A DNA stretch of 64,000 bases, from contig JAQCHZ010000003.1 of the NCBI GenBank assembly GCA_027618835.1, positions 62,001 to 126,000 on the forward strand, written 5' to 3'. Below, in pieces: positions 37,857 to 45,901 of this stretch. Within the stretch, counting starts at the first letter, position 1; each line of letters starts with the position of its first letter. Both the position numbers and the translations under genes were made by a program. Below the pieces are notes generated by a model. The model saw only the letters and a list, made by a program, of their open reading frames with translations, did not search any database and was not told where the DNA came from. The stretch comes from Chloroflexota bacterium (GTDB lineage: Bacteria > Chloroflexota > Dehalococcoidia > Lucifugimonadales > Lucifugimonadaceae).

Positions 37857-38807
37857 ATGGCACAGAACTACTACGAACTACTCGGGGTGAATAAAAGCGC
37901 CACCGAAAAAGAAATCAAGACGGCTTACAGACGGATGGCCCGAAAGCTTCATCCTGATGTGAATCCGAACAACCAGCGCGCTCAAGACCAGTTCAAGAAG
38001 GTAAATGAGGCATACGAGGTTGTGGGTGATCCTGCTCATAGGAAAGATTACGACCAGTTCGGTGACAATTGGAAGCACGCCGACCAGATGCGAAATATGG
38101 GCGGCGGGCGTGGTCCGGGTCAGGGTGGTGGCGGGTTCAATATGAATGACCTGTTCGGTGGTGGAGGAGGTCAGTCTGCTGGTGGATTCTCCGATATGTT
38201 TGGCGGAGGGGCTGGCCGTGCGCAGCAGCGGCAGCAGCAGCGTCCGCCTGAAATCATCAAGCACCAGGGCACGATCGACGTGTCGCTTGATGAGGTTTAC
38301 ACGGGTGCTTCCCGGCGTATCTCGATCGGCACTTCAGGTACGGCCAAGCGCAATCTTGAAGTCGATGTACCGAAGGGCGTGTTGGACGGTAAGAAGATTC
38401 GGTTGCGTCCTGACGCTAAAACCGAGATAACTCTTACGGTAAAAGTTCGAGCCGACAAACGATTCTCTCGTGAAGGAGCGAATCTCCGAGCCGACATCAA
38501 CGTTCCACTGTTCGATGCGATTCTCGGCGGTGAGGCGGAAGTGCCAACTATGACCGGGCGGATCGCATTGAATATTCCGGCAGGAACTCAAAACGGCAGG
38601 TCGTTCAAGATCAAAGGGCGTGGATTACCTAAGGCGAATTCGGATGATTCTGGCGATCTGTATGCAACGATCAGGGTTCGACTACCGGAGACTCTCTCGG
38701 ATGAAGAAAAACGGCTCTATTCGCAACTTCGCGATATTCGGAACGGCAGGCCACTTCCCGACGATCTGATTGATGTTCTGAACCATAAAGAGGCGTCGGC
38801 CGAATGA
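37857..38807 (+). CDS. DnaJ-type co-chaperone lacking the zinc finger (CbpA-like)
   Basis: A 316-residue type II Hsp40. The J domain (residues 1-70) has YYELLGVNKSATEKEIKTAY and the HPD triad in KLHPDVNPNN. A Gly/Phe/Gln-rich linker (about 80-128) follows. The C-terminal substrate-binding domains include ISIGTSGTAKRNLEVDVPKG and FDAILGGEAEVPTMTGRIAL. The CxxCxGxG zinc repeats of DnaJ proper are missing. It stimulates DnaK ATP hydrolysis. Its TGA overlaps the hspR start (ATGA), so the regulator is made together with its operon. Confidence 0.92.
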   Translation: MAQNYYELLGVNKSATEKEIKTAYRRMARKLHPDVNPNNQRAQDQFKKVNEAYEVVGDPAHRKDYDQFGDNWKHADQMRNMGGGRGPGQGGGGFNMNDLFGGGGGQSAGGFSDMFGGGAGRAQQRQQQRPPEIIKHQGTIDVSLDEVYTGASRRISIGTSGTAKRNLEVDVPKGVLDGKKIRLRPDAKTEITLTVKVRADKRFSREGANLRADINVPLFDAILGGEAEVPTMTGRIALNIPAGTQNGRSFKIKGRGLPKANSDDSGDLYATIRVRLPETLSDEEKRLYSQLRDIRNGRPLPDDLIDVLNHKEASAE

Positions 38808-39130
38808 CGATGGGGCACAACGATCCGGTGTTTGCCATCGGAATTGTTGCTCGAATGTGTGGGGTTCACCAGCAGACGCTTCGCAATTACGAACGTTGGG
38901 AATTGGTGACTCCGCAGCGGTCGAGCGGCGGAACCCGGCTCTACTCAAACCGTGATGTTCAGCTGATTCAGCAGATATTGCGGTGGAAGGAAGAGTTCGG
39001 ATTGAACCTTGCCGGCATCGAAGTAATGTCGAAACTTTTGAACCGGATCGATCGATTGGAAACACATGTTCAGGACTTGACGGTCGAAATAGTCAAGTTG
39101 CGAGAAGGTCAAACGAAGCTACCGGGCTAG
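38804..39130 (+). CDS. hspR: MerR-family heat-shock repressor (HspR-like)
   Basis: A 108-residue MerR-type regulator. The winged helix shows FAIGIVARMCGVHQQTLRNY and GGTRLYSNRDVQLIQQILRW, with a short coiled-coil dimerisation tail ending IVKLREGQTKLPG. No effector-binding domain is present. Placement between a DnaJ homolog and a Clp ATPase matches HspR, which represses chaperone operons together with DnaK. An ATG at 38810 is an alternative start. Confidence 0.85.
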   Translation: MTMGHNDPVFAIGIVARMCGVHQQTLRNYERWELVTPQRSSGGTRLYSNRDVQLIQQILRWKEEFGLNLAGIEVMSKLLNRIDRLETHVQDLTVEIVKLREGQTKLPG

Positions 39131-39235
39131 TAATTCAAACTCCATTTCGACTCTAGTAGGGCGGAAAGCCAATCGGTTGTTGAACCGACCAGACGGCATG
39201 AGTATTTGCAGTACTAAATAAGGAATACGAAAACG

Positions 39236-41749
39236 ATGGTATTGAAACAAGAAGATTTTACGGAGCAGGCTCAGGCTGCCTTGGGCGCCTCGCAGCAATT
39301 GGTTTTGCATATGCGCCATAGTCAGTGGGATGCTGAGCACCTGCTTTCGGGTCTACTCCAGATCGAAAATTCACTTTCGGCAAAGATCCTTGAGGAACTC
39401 GGGGTCGATGTGAGCGATATATTGAAAGAACTCGAAGCGAAACTCGAAGAATCGCCCAAAGTTGGCGGTTCTTCGCCACAACCTCAGATTTACCCGACGC
39501 CTCGTGTTCAGAAGGCTATTGAAGTTGCCAAAGAAGAGGCCAACCGACTCAAAGATGAGTTGGTTGGAGCCGACCATCTATTGGTTGCTCTTGCTAAAGA
39601 GTCGAGTGGTGACATCGCCGAAATATTTACCGGTCATAACATCACTGAAGAACGCGTTTATCAGGCGCTATTGGAAGTTCGTGGCTCAGCGAGAGTCACC
39701 GATCCGCGTGCCGAGAGCAAGTACAAAGCGCTTTCGAAATACAGCGTTGATTTGACTGATCTGGCTCGTGAAGGTCGGCTGGACCCGGTAGTAGGTCGTG
39801 ATCTCGAAATTCGTCGAGTGATGCAAACCCTTACTCGTCGTACCAAGAACAATCCAGTGCTGATCGGTGATGCCGGAGTCGGCAAGACCGCTGTGGCTGA
39901 GGGTCTGGCGCAACGAATTGTTGCTGGCGACGTTCCGCAGAGCCTGCAAGGTCGTCGGGTAATTGCGCTCGAAATGGGCTCGTTGGTTGCCGGGGCGAAG
40001 TTCAGGGGTGAGTTTGAAGAACGTTTGAAGGCCGTGATGGACGAAATTCGTCAGGCTTCTGGAGAGATCGTACTTTTCATCGACGAGATTCACACCGTTG
40101 TAGGTGCTGGTGCGGGCCATGGCGCTCTTGATGCTTCGAACATGATGAAGCCTGCGCTTGCACGAGGTGAATTGCAGACCATTGGGGCAACTACTCCTAA
40201 CGAGTACCGTCGTTACATCGAAGCAGATCCTGCTTTGGAACGCCGATTCTCGCCTGTTTGGGTTGAAGAGCCTGATATTGAGACGGCTATCGAGATGCTC
40301 GAAACTCTGCGACCTCGTTACGAACAGCATCATGGACTCACAATTGAGCAGTCGGCATTGGAATCTGCAGTAAAGCTTTCAGCTCGATACATATCAGATA
40401 GATTGTTGCCAGATAAGGCTGTAGACCTGATCGATGAAGCTGCGGCGAAGAAACGTATCGAAAACGAATTAATGCCTTCTGAACTGAACGATATGCAGGT
40501 TGAACTGCGGCGTTTGGGCGAAGAAGAAGAGTCGGCTTCTACACGTGGCGATTATGAGAAGGCGGCAAACGCCAAGGCAGAAAAACTGCGTGTGCTTGAG
40601 GAATACGAACTCGCGAAGCAGGGGTGGGACAAAACTCACGAAATTAGCAAGGTAGTAATCGATCAGGACATAGCGAGTTTGATCGCTGAGCGAACCGGTA
40701 TTCCGGTTACTCGATTGGTCGAGGGCGAGGGTGATCGCCTGCTGAATCTAGAAGAACGACTGCACACAAGGGTGATCGGTCAGGATAGCGCCGTCGAAGT
40801 TCTCGCTGATGCTGTACGTCGCGCAAGGGCAGGTTTGAAAGATCCTAAGCGACCTATTGGTAGCTTCATCTTCTTGGGCCCGACCGGTGTGGGTAAAACA
40901 GAGCTTGCTCGTGCGCTTGCGGAGTTCATGTTCGACGACGAGGACAACATGATCCGAATCGACATGTCGGAGTTCCAGGAGATGCACACTGTTTCAAAAT
41001 TGATAGGGGCACCTCCTGGGTACGTTGGTTACGACGAGGCCGGTCATCTGACTGAGGCGGTTCGTCGGCGTCCATTTTCGGTCGTTCTGTTCGACGAAAT
41101 TGAAAAGGCGCACCCTGACGTATTCAATACGTTGTTGCAGGTGTTGGACGACGGTCGTCTAACGGATAGCCATGGTCGAACTGTGGATTTCCGAAATACG
41201 ATCATTATCATGACCAGCAACTTGGGGTCTGAGGGAATTTCGCAACAAGCGTTCGGCTTCAACAAGCAGTCGCGTGAAGAGTCGGAAAGCGCTCGTGCTC
41301 GGACGACCGTTGAAGATGCTCTGAAGAAGAAATTCAAGCCTGAATTCTTGAATCGCTTGGACGAGTTCATCGTGTTCGATTCGCTGACTCAGGAAGACAT
41401 CGTGCTGATCGTCGATAAGTTCATGGGTGAGGTCTCAGAACGAGTTCAGGATCTCAAGGCGTCGATCAGCTTAACCGCTTCTGCCCGAGAATGGCTCGCT
41501 AAGACTGGATTCGACCGAATGTACGGAGCGCGTCCGCTCAAGAGAGCGATTCAGCGTTACGTCGAGAGCCCATTGTCGAAGCGATTGCTTGCGGGAGAGT
41601 TTCCTGAAGGATCGCACATCATGGTTGACGAGTCTGAAGGTGAACTCACGTTTACTGACGGTAATATTGGAGACGCTAATCCTTCTGAAACGAAGGCGAA
41701 CAGCGAGCCAGTGACTGATGAAACGATCAAAGAGACGGTTGCCAAATAG
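39236..41749 (+). CDS. ClpC-type AAA+ unfoldase (ClpB/ClpC family)
   Basis: An 837-residue double-ring AAA+ protein. The N-domain has two Clp repeats ([36 protein letters not shown]). Ring one has Walker [14 protein letters not shown] and Walker [10 protein letters not shown]. Ring two has [13 protein letters not shown] and [14 protein letters not shown]. The middle domain is short ([18 protein letters not shown]), as in ClpC and unlike Clp[10 protein letters not shown] aligns with the ClpP-docking loop of ClpC (VGFNVQ), suggesting protease coupling. AAGGAA precedes the ATG. The operon with HspR points to heat-shock control. Confidence 0.88.
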   Translation: MVLKQEDFTEQAQAALGASQQLVLHMRHSQWDAEHLLSGLLQIENSLSAKILEELGVDVSDILKELEAKLEESPKVGGSSPQPQIYPTPRVQKAIEVAKEEANRLKDELVGADHLLVALAKESSGDIAEIFTGHNITEERVYQALLEVRGSARVTDPRAESKYKALSKYSVDLTDLAREGRLDPVVGRDLEIRRVMQTLTRRTKNNPVLIGDAGVGKTAVAEGLAQRIVAGDVPQSLQGRRVIALEMGSLVAGAKFRGEFEERLKAVMDEIRQASGEIVLFIDEIHTVVGAGAGHGALDASNMMKPALARGELQTIGATTPNEYRRYIEADPALERRFSPVWVEEPDIETAIEMLETLRPRYEQHHGLTIEQSALESAVKLSARYISDRLLPDKAVDLIDEAAAKKRIENELMPSELNDMQVELRRLGEEEESASTRGDYEKAANAKAEKLRVLEEYELAKQGWDKTHEISKVVIDQDIASLIAERTGIPVTRLVEGEGDRLLNLEERLHTRVIGQDSAVEVLADAVRRARAGLKDPKRPIGSFIFLGPTGVGKTELARALAEFMFDDEDNMIRIDMSEFQEMHTVSKLIGAPPGYVGYDEAGHLTEAVRRRPFSVVLFDEIEKAHPDVFNTLLQVLDDGRLTDSHGRTVDFRNTIIIMTSNLGSEGISQQAFGFNKQSREESESARARTTVEDALKKKFKPEFLNRLDEFIVFDSLTQEDIVLIVDKFMGEVSERVQDLKASISLTASAREWLAKTGFDRMYGARPLKRAIQRYVESPLSKRLLAGEFPEGSHIMVDESEGELTFTDGNIGDANPSETKANSEPVTDETIKETVAK

Positions 41750-41786
41750 CTCGATCATTCGCCGGATCTATGTGGAATTATTGTGA

Positions 41787-41834
41787 GAATAGACCTCGCT
41801 CTCTACCTAATGAGGTAGAGAGCGAGGTCTATTC
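41787..41834 (+). terminator. Long perfect hairpin after clpC
   Basis: A 22-base arm at 41787-41808 pairs perfectly with 41813-41834 around AATG. It begins 38 bases after the clpC stop and ends eight bases before the next ATG. The T-run is short, so it could be a terminator, an mRNA processing stem or a translation block for the downstream gene. Confidence 0.7.
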
Positions 41835-41841
41835 GCGTTCG

Positions 41842-42483
41842 ATGACGTATTATACCAACGTGACAGACCAGTCGGATCAGATTTCGGAATCCTCAAAATC
41901 TAATTCAAGTAGTGGAAAATTCGCTAAATTTGTAGCGAAACATAATCGCACGTACCAGACTATCCTTTGGGCCGTAGTAATCGCGTCGGTAGTAGGGGGC
42001 ACCGTTGCGTGGGTGTTCGATCTGGTTCAGATCGGATCGGCGGGTTACTGGGGAGTGTTTCTCGCAAACCTGATTGGTTCAGCGGCGGTTATTGTTCCGA
42101 TTCCGGGGTGGGCGGCTGTATGTGCAGCTGCGACATCTGAGCTCGGCTTGAACTCGTTTGGTTTAGCGGTTGCTGCTGCAACTGGTGCAACCATTGGTGA
42201 AATTACCGGATATCTTGCCGGTTACGGTAGCCAAGGTGTCATCCAGAAATCGCGTTATTACAATCGAATTCATACCTGGGTTGTAAAACGTGGTGGTTTC
42301 GCGTTATTTATTCTCGCAGTTATACCGATTCCACTATTCGATATTGCTGGGATTGCGGCGGGATCGCTTGGATACCCGATTCGGAAATTCTTTTTATGGG
42401 TGGGAATAGGCAAGCTGATCAAGTTTGTGATCATTGTTGAGGGGTGTCGGCAGTCGATTTATTGGCTCGTCGATCTACTTTAG
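41842..42483 (+). CDS. VTT-domain (DedA/SNARE-associated-like) membrane protein 1
   Basis: A 213-residue integral membrane protein with a Ser/Asn-rich cytoplasmic N-terminus and about five spans. The VTT core is SAAVIVPIPGWAAVCAAATS, GATIGEITGYLAGYGSQ and FALFILAVIPIPLFDIAGIA, and SLGYPIRKFFLWVGIGKLIK. Family members act in lipid or small-solute movement across the membrane. The ATG at 41842 is favoured over an upstream one at 41770, which would put the 41787-41834 hairpin inside the gene. Its paralog follows. Confidence 0.8.
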   Translation: MTYYTNVTDQSDQISESSKSNSSSGKFAKFVAKHNRTYQTILWAVVIASVVGGTVAWVFDLVQIGSAGYWGVFLANLIGSAAVIVPIPGWAAVCAAATSELGLNSFGLAVAAATGATIGEITGYLAGYGSQGVIQKSRYYNRIHTWVVKRGGFALFILAVIPIPLFDIAGIAAGSLGYPIRKFFLWVGIGKLIKFVIIVEGCRQSIYWLVDLL

Positions 42484-42547
42484 ATTTCGTCTTCCGAATC
42501 TTTCATCACCACTCTTTCCTTCGTATTTGGGATAATTAGTCCACTCA

Positions 42548-43213
42548 ATGTCTGAATCTTCTCAATCCGACATACCGGACGAACTCGACTCAGCGCCTGA
42601 AATTGGCGGTGTGTCGGACATTGATCGCGCACAATTAGAGGGTTTCCAGCTGTGGCTGTCGAACAATCGTGAGTACTCTCTTCGATTAGCGATGATCACC
42701 TTTGTTATTGCATTCGTGACAATCGGCATTGCGATGTGGGCCACCGATTCGCTGAACGTTGAAAATGCTGGGTATGGCGGACTTTGGGTCATCAATTTCA
42801 TCGCCGCCGGGTTGATAATTCTGCCGATATCCGGACCCGCAGCGGTGTGCATCGCAGCAGCTCCAGACTTCGGATTGAACCCGTTGGCGATTGGGCTAAT
42901 TTCGGCGTCGGCAGAGGCGCTTGGCGAACTGACAGGGTACTTGCTAGGACTTTCTGGTCGATCATTTTTCGAACGGAACCGCTTCTATCCTCGGGTTCAT
43001 GGGTGGGTTAGCAAGCGTGGCGGAATAATTTTGTTTTTGGGAGCGGTAATTCCGAACCCGCTATTCGATGTAATCGGCGTTGCAGCCGGTAGCATAGGGT
43101 ACCCGATAAAGAGATTCGTAGTAATTGTGTTTGTCGCTAAATCGATCAAATCGGTATCGGTTGCTTACGCCTGTGTTTGGGGCATTGATTGGATTATGGG
43201 GTTGTTCGTATGA
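42548..43213 (+). CDS. VTT-domain membrane protein 2
   Basis: A 221-residue paralog of the preceding gene with the same architecture: an acidic N-terminus, GLIILPISGPAAVCIAAAPD, ASAEALGELTGYLLGLSG, IILFLGAVIPNPLFDVIGVA and SIGYPIKRFVVIVFVAKSIK. The tandem pair arose by duplication and has since diverged. GATAAT lies 11 bases before the ATG, so the message could be near-leaderless. Its stop overlaps the ispDF start (ATGA), so the two are probably co-translated. Confidence 0.8.
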   Translation: MSESSQSDIPDELDSAPEIGGVSDIDRAQLEGFQLWLSNNREYSLRLAMITFVIAFVTIGIAMWATDSLNVENAGYGGLWVINFIAAGLIILPISGPAAVCIAAAPDFGLNPLAIGLISASAEALGELTGYLLGLSGRSFFERNRFYPRVHGWVSKRGGIILFLGAVIPNPLFDVIGVAAGSIGYPIKRFVVIVFVAKSIKSVSVAYACVWGIDWIMGLFV

Positions 43214-44427
43214 CCAGTAAAACGGGTCGTTTAGGTGTCGTGGTAGTTGCGGCAGGTCGAAGCTGTCGCATGGAGGGCATCGACAAGCAAGTTGCCATAT
43301 TGGGTGGCCAACCTGTGATTTCTCATTCGCTCCGTGTATTTGAAAACTTCGATGAAGTCGCTTCCGTAGTTCTTGTAATGTCGTCCGAGAATCTTGAGGC
43401 TGGGAATGAAGCGGTCAATGTTGGCGGATTTACGAAAGTTGCCGCCGTGGTTGCCGGTGGAGAGCGTCGGCAGGATTCGGTGAAGATCGGGCTTGATCTG
43501 CTCGCTGGCCTAGACGGTGGCTCACCAGATTTTGTGGCCGTGCACGATGGCGCACGACCGTTTATCGACCAGGAGATGGTCGAGCGTGGGTTGCGAGTGG
43601 CGATGAAGATAGGAGCGGGAATCGCTGCCGTTCCTGTTAAAGACACGATCAAAACCGCACCGCACCGAGTGGTCACTTCGACTCCCGATAGGTCGGAGAT
43701 GTGGGCGATTCAGACTCCGCAGATATTTAGATTTGATGTGCTGAACACAGCACACGAGATGACTGATGAAGACGTAACCGACGATGCCTCGATGGTCGAA
43801 TCGGTCGGTGGGTTGGTTGCGATATTCACCGGATCTAATGACAACATAAAGATCACTACTCCGGAGGATCTTGAGCTTGCGACTCTGATTCTCGGCAGAC
43901 GACAAGTCGGTGCCGTGGCGCAATCAGGTGCTGTAGCTGAAGGCTCTCGATTTGGTATTGGCTTCGATGGTCACGGGCTTAAGGATGGCGGTCCGTTACG
44001 GCTTGGTGGAGTCGACGTCAAGTTCGATCAGCACCTTGATGGCCATTCCGATGGCGATGTTTTGTTTCACTCGATTGCCAGTGCGATTCTCGGTGCCGCT
44101 GGTCTGGGCGATCTGGGCGGTCGGTTCCCATCGTCGGACGAGCGATACGCCGATTTCGATTCGGCACAATTTATCGCTGAGTCTGCCCGGCTTGCACTGG
44201 AAGCTGGATGGTTGGTGTCGCATGTCGATGCTACGATTATTGCTCAGAGACCGCGACTCGCGTCGGTGCTGCCCGAAATGGCGTCCAATATTGGCGTGAT
44301 AAACGGGCTGGAAAATTCCAGTGTTAATGTAAAAGTAACGTCGACCGATCACGTTGGTGCAATTGGCGCGGGCGAGGGCATTGCTGCTCAAGCCATCGCT
44401 ACACTAGTTCCCGCCACAAAATCTTAG
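43210..44427 (+). CDS. ispDF: Bifunctional IspD-IspF of the MEP isoprenoid pathway
   Basis: A 405-residue fusion. Residues 1-235 are IspD (CTP:MEP cytidylyltransferase): GVVVVAAGRSCRMEGIDKQV, FVAVHDGARPFIDQEMVERG, AIQTPQIFRFDVL. Residues 245-405 are IspF (MECDP synthase): FGIGFDGHGLKDGGPLRLGG, QHLDGHSDGDVLFHSIASAI, GDLGGRFPSSDERY. The usual DVH metal motif of IspF is DGH, keeping Asp and His. It supplies precursors for the polyprenyl synthase and hpnCDE. The intermediate enzyme IspE is not in the window. The ATG at 43210 overlaps the VTT stop. Confidence 0.93.
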   Translation: MTSKTGRLGVVVVAAGRSCRMEGIDKQVAILGGQPVISHSLRVFENFDEVASVVLVMSSENLEAGNEAVNVGGFTKVAAVVAGGERRQDSVKIGLDLLAGLDGGSPDFVAVHDGARPFIDQEMVERGLRVAMKIGAGIAAVPVKDTIKTAPHRVVTSTPDRSEMWAIQTPQIFRFDVLNTAHEMTDEDVTDDASMVESVGGLVAIFTGSNDNIKITTPEDLELATLILGRRQVGAVAQSGAVAEGSRFGIGFDGHGLKDGGPLRLGGVDVKFDQHLDGHSDGDVLFHSIASAILGAAGLGDLGGRFPSSDERYADFDSAQFIAESARLALEAGWLVSHVDATIIAQRPRLASVLPEMASNIGVINGLENSSVNVKVTSTDHVGAIGAGEGIAAQAIATLVPATKS

Positions 44428-44451
44428 ATCAAAAGTAGTTCCCAAAAACGA

Positions 44452-45813
44452 ATGATTCAGCTCTATAACTCGCTCACCCGCAAAAAAGAAGAATTCAAGC
44501 CGCTAGGTGAAGAAGTCAAAATGTACGTTTGCGGGGTGACGGTCTACGACGACTCTCACTTGGGTCACGCGCTTAGCAGCATCGTGTTCGACGTTCTTGA
44601 TAGGTATCTCGAATTTCGAGGTTTCAAGGTCAAGAAGGTTCAGAACTTCACAGACGTTGACGACAAGATAATTAGTCGTGCCAATGCTGATGAAATTCCG
44701 TGGCAAGAGATCACTGAGAAGTACATCGAGTCGTTCTTCAAATCGGCCGATGGACTCAATGTTCGACGTGCGGCAGTGCATCCCCGAGCCACGGAGGATA
44801 TGCCGGAGATCATTGAACTGATCAAGCGGTTGATCGATGCTGAAGCTGCGTATGAACTGAATGGCTCGGTCTACTACCGAGTTCGTAGTAAGTCGGATTA
44901 CGGCAAGTTGAGCGGTCAGAACATCGACGAAATGCTCGAAGGCACTCGCAACGAGGAAAGCGGCAAGGAAGATCCTGCTGATTTCGCTCTTTGGAAAGCA
45001 GTGAAACCTGAAGAGCCGAATTGGGAAAGTCCGTGGGGACCGGGTCGACCCGGCTGGCACATCGAGTGCTCGGCGATGGCGTTCAAGCACTTGGGTGAAC
45101 AGATCGACATTCACGGCGGCGGACTTGATTTGATCTTCCCGCACCACGAAAACGAGGTCGCTCAGAGCGAGTCGGCTTCTGGTCTTACACCTTTCTCTGG
45201 CGTGTGGATGCACAACGGATTGCTTCGTACTACTGGTGCGGCGATGAGTAAGTCATTGGGCAACGCGTTCAACGTGAATTCGGCTCTTGAAGAGTTTAGT
45301 TCTGACGCTATTCGACTTTGGATCCTGCAGAGTCACTACCGAACAAATCCGCTTCTCGATAAGAAGCTGATCGGTGATGCTGAGCGTTCCATGCGACGCA
45401 TCAGGCAGGCTGTCGAGGCTGAGCCTGTGGTTTCGGAGAAATCGCTAGATCCTGAACCGTTCAAACGTCGGTTTATCGATGCGATGAACGACGATTTGAA
45501 CACGCCTCAGGCATTGGCCGCTATCTTCGACCTTTGCCGAAAGATGAATCGCACCCGTTCAGACGGGAACAATGTTTCAGCTGCCGCTGATTTGGTTCGT
45601 GAGTTGACTGGTGCGCTTGGATTCACTCTGGCTGCTCCACCGAAGAAGGCGACAGGCCTTAGTGATACGGAAGTCAATGCACTTGTTCAGCAGCGTAAGG
45701 ACGCCCGGGCCGAGAAGCGTTGGGGTGATGCTGACACTGTGCGAGATCAGCTGGATGCTGCCGGAATCTCGATTTCCGACACCGGTGGCGATACGGATTG
45801 GACCCGCAAGTAG
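44452..45813 (+). CDS. cysS: Cysteinyl-tRNA synthetase
   Basis: A 453-residue class I aminoacyl-tRNA synthetase. It has the zinc cysteine in YVCGVTVYDDSHLGHALS (also the HIGH-type motif), WHIECSAMAFKHLG, IHGGGLDLIFPHHENEVAQS and the KMSKS-type loop AAMSKSLGNAF. The C-terminal anticodon-binding region ends WGDADTVRDQLDAAGISISD. Complete by length. It follows ispDF after 24 bases, a pairing also common elsewhere in bacteria. Confidence 0.97.
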   Translation: MIQLYNSLTRKKEEFKPLGEEVKMYVCGVTVYDDSHLGHALSSIVFDVLDRYLEFRGFKVKKVQNFTDVDDKIISRANADEIPWQEITEKYIESFFKSADGLNVRRAAVHPRATEDMPEIIELIKRLIDAEAAYELNGSVYYRVRSKSDYGKLSGQNIDEMLEGTRNEESGKEDPADFALWKAVKPEEPNWESPWGPGRPGWHIECSAMAFKHLGEQIDIHGGGLDLIFPHHENEVAQSESASGLTPFSGVWMHNGLLRTTGAAMSKSLGNAFNVNSALEEFSSDAIRLWILQSHYRTNPLLDKKLIGDAERSMRRIRQAVEAEPVVSEKSLDPEPFKRRFIDAMNDDLNTPQALAAIFDLCRKMNRTRSDGNNVSAAADLVRELTGALGFTLAAPPKKATGLSDTEVNALVQQRKDARAEKRWGDADTVRDQLDAAGISISDTGGDTDWTRK

Positions 45814-45901
45814 GAACGTTGCCTAGCACCCCGCAGAAGGTCTTCCCACTTGGCTTTTGCTTTGCTTTGGGCGAGAAGTTGGGTGCCTTACGGATTTAGA
45901 C

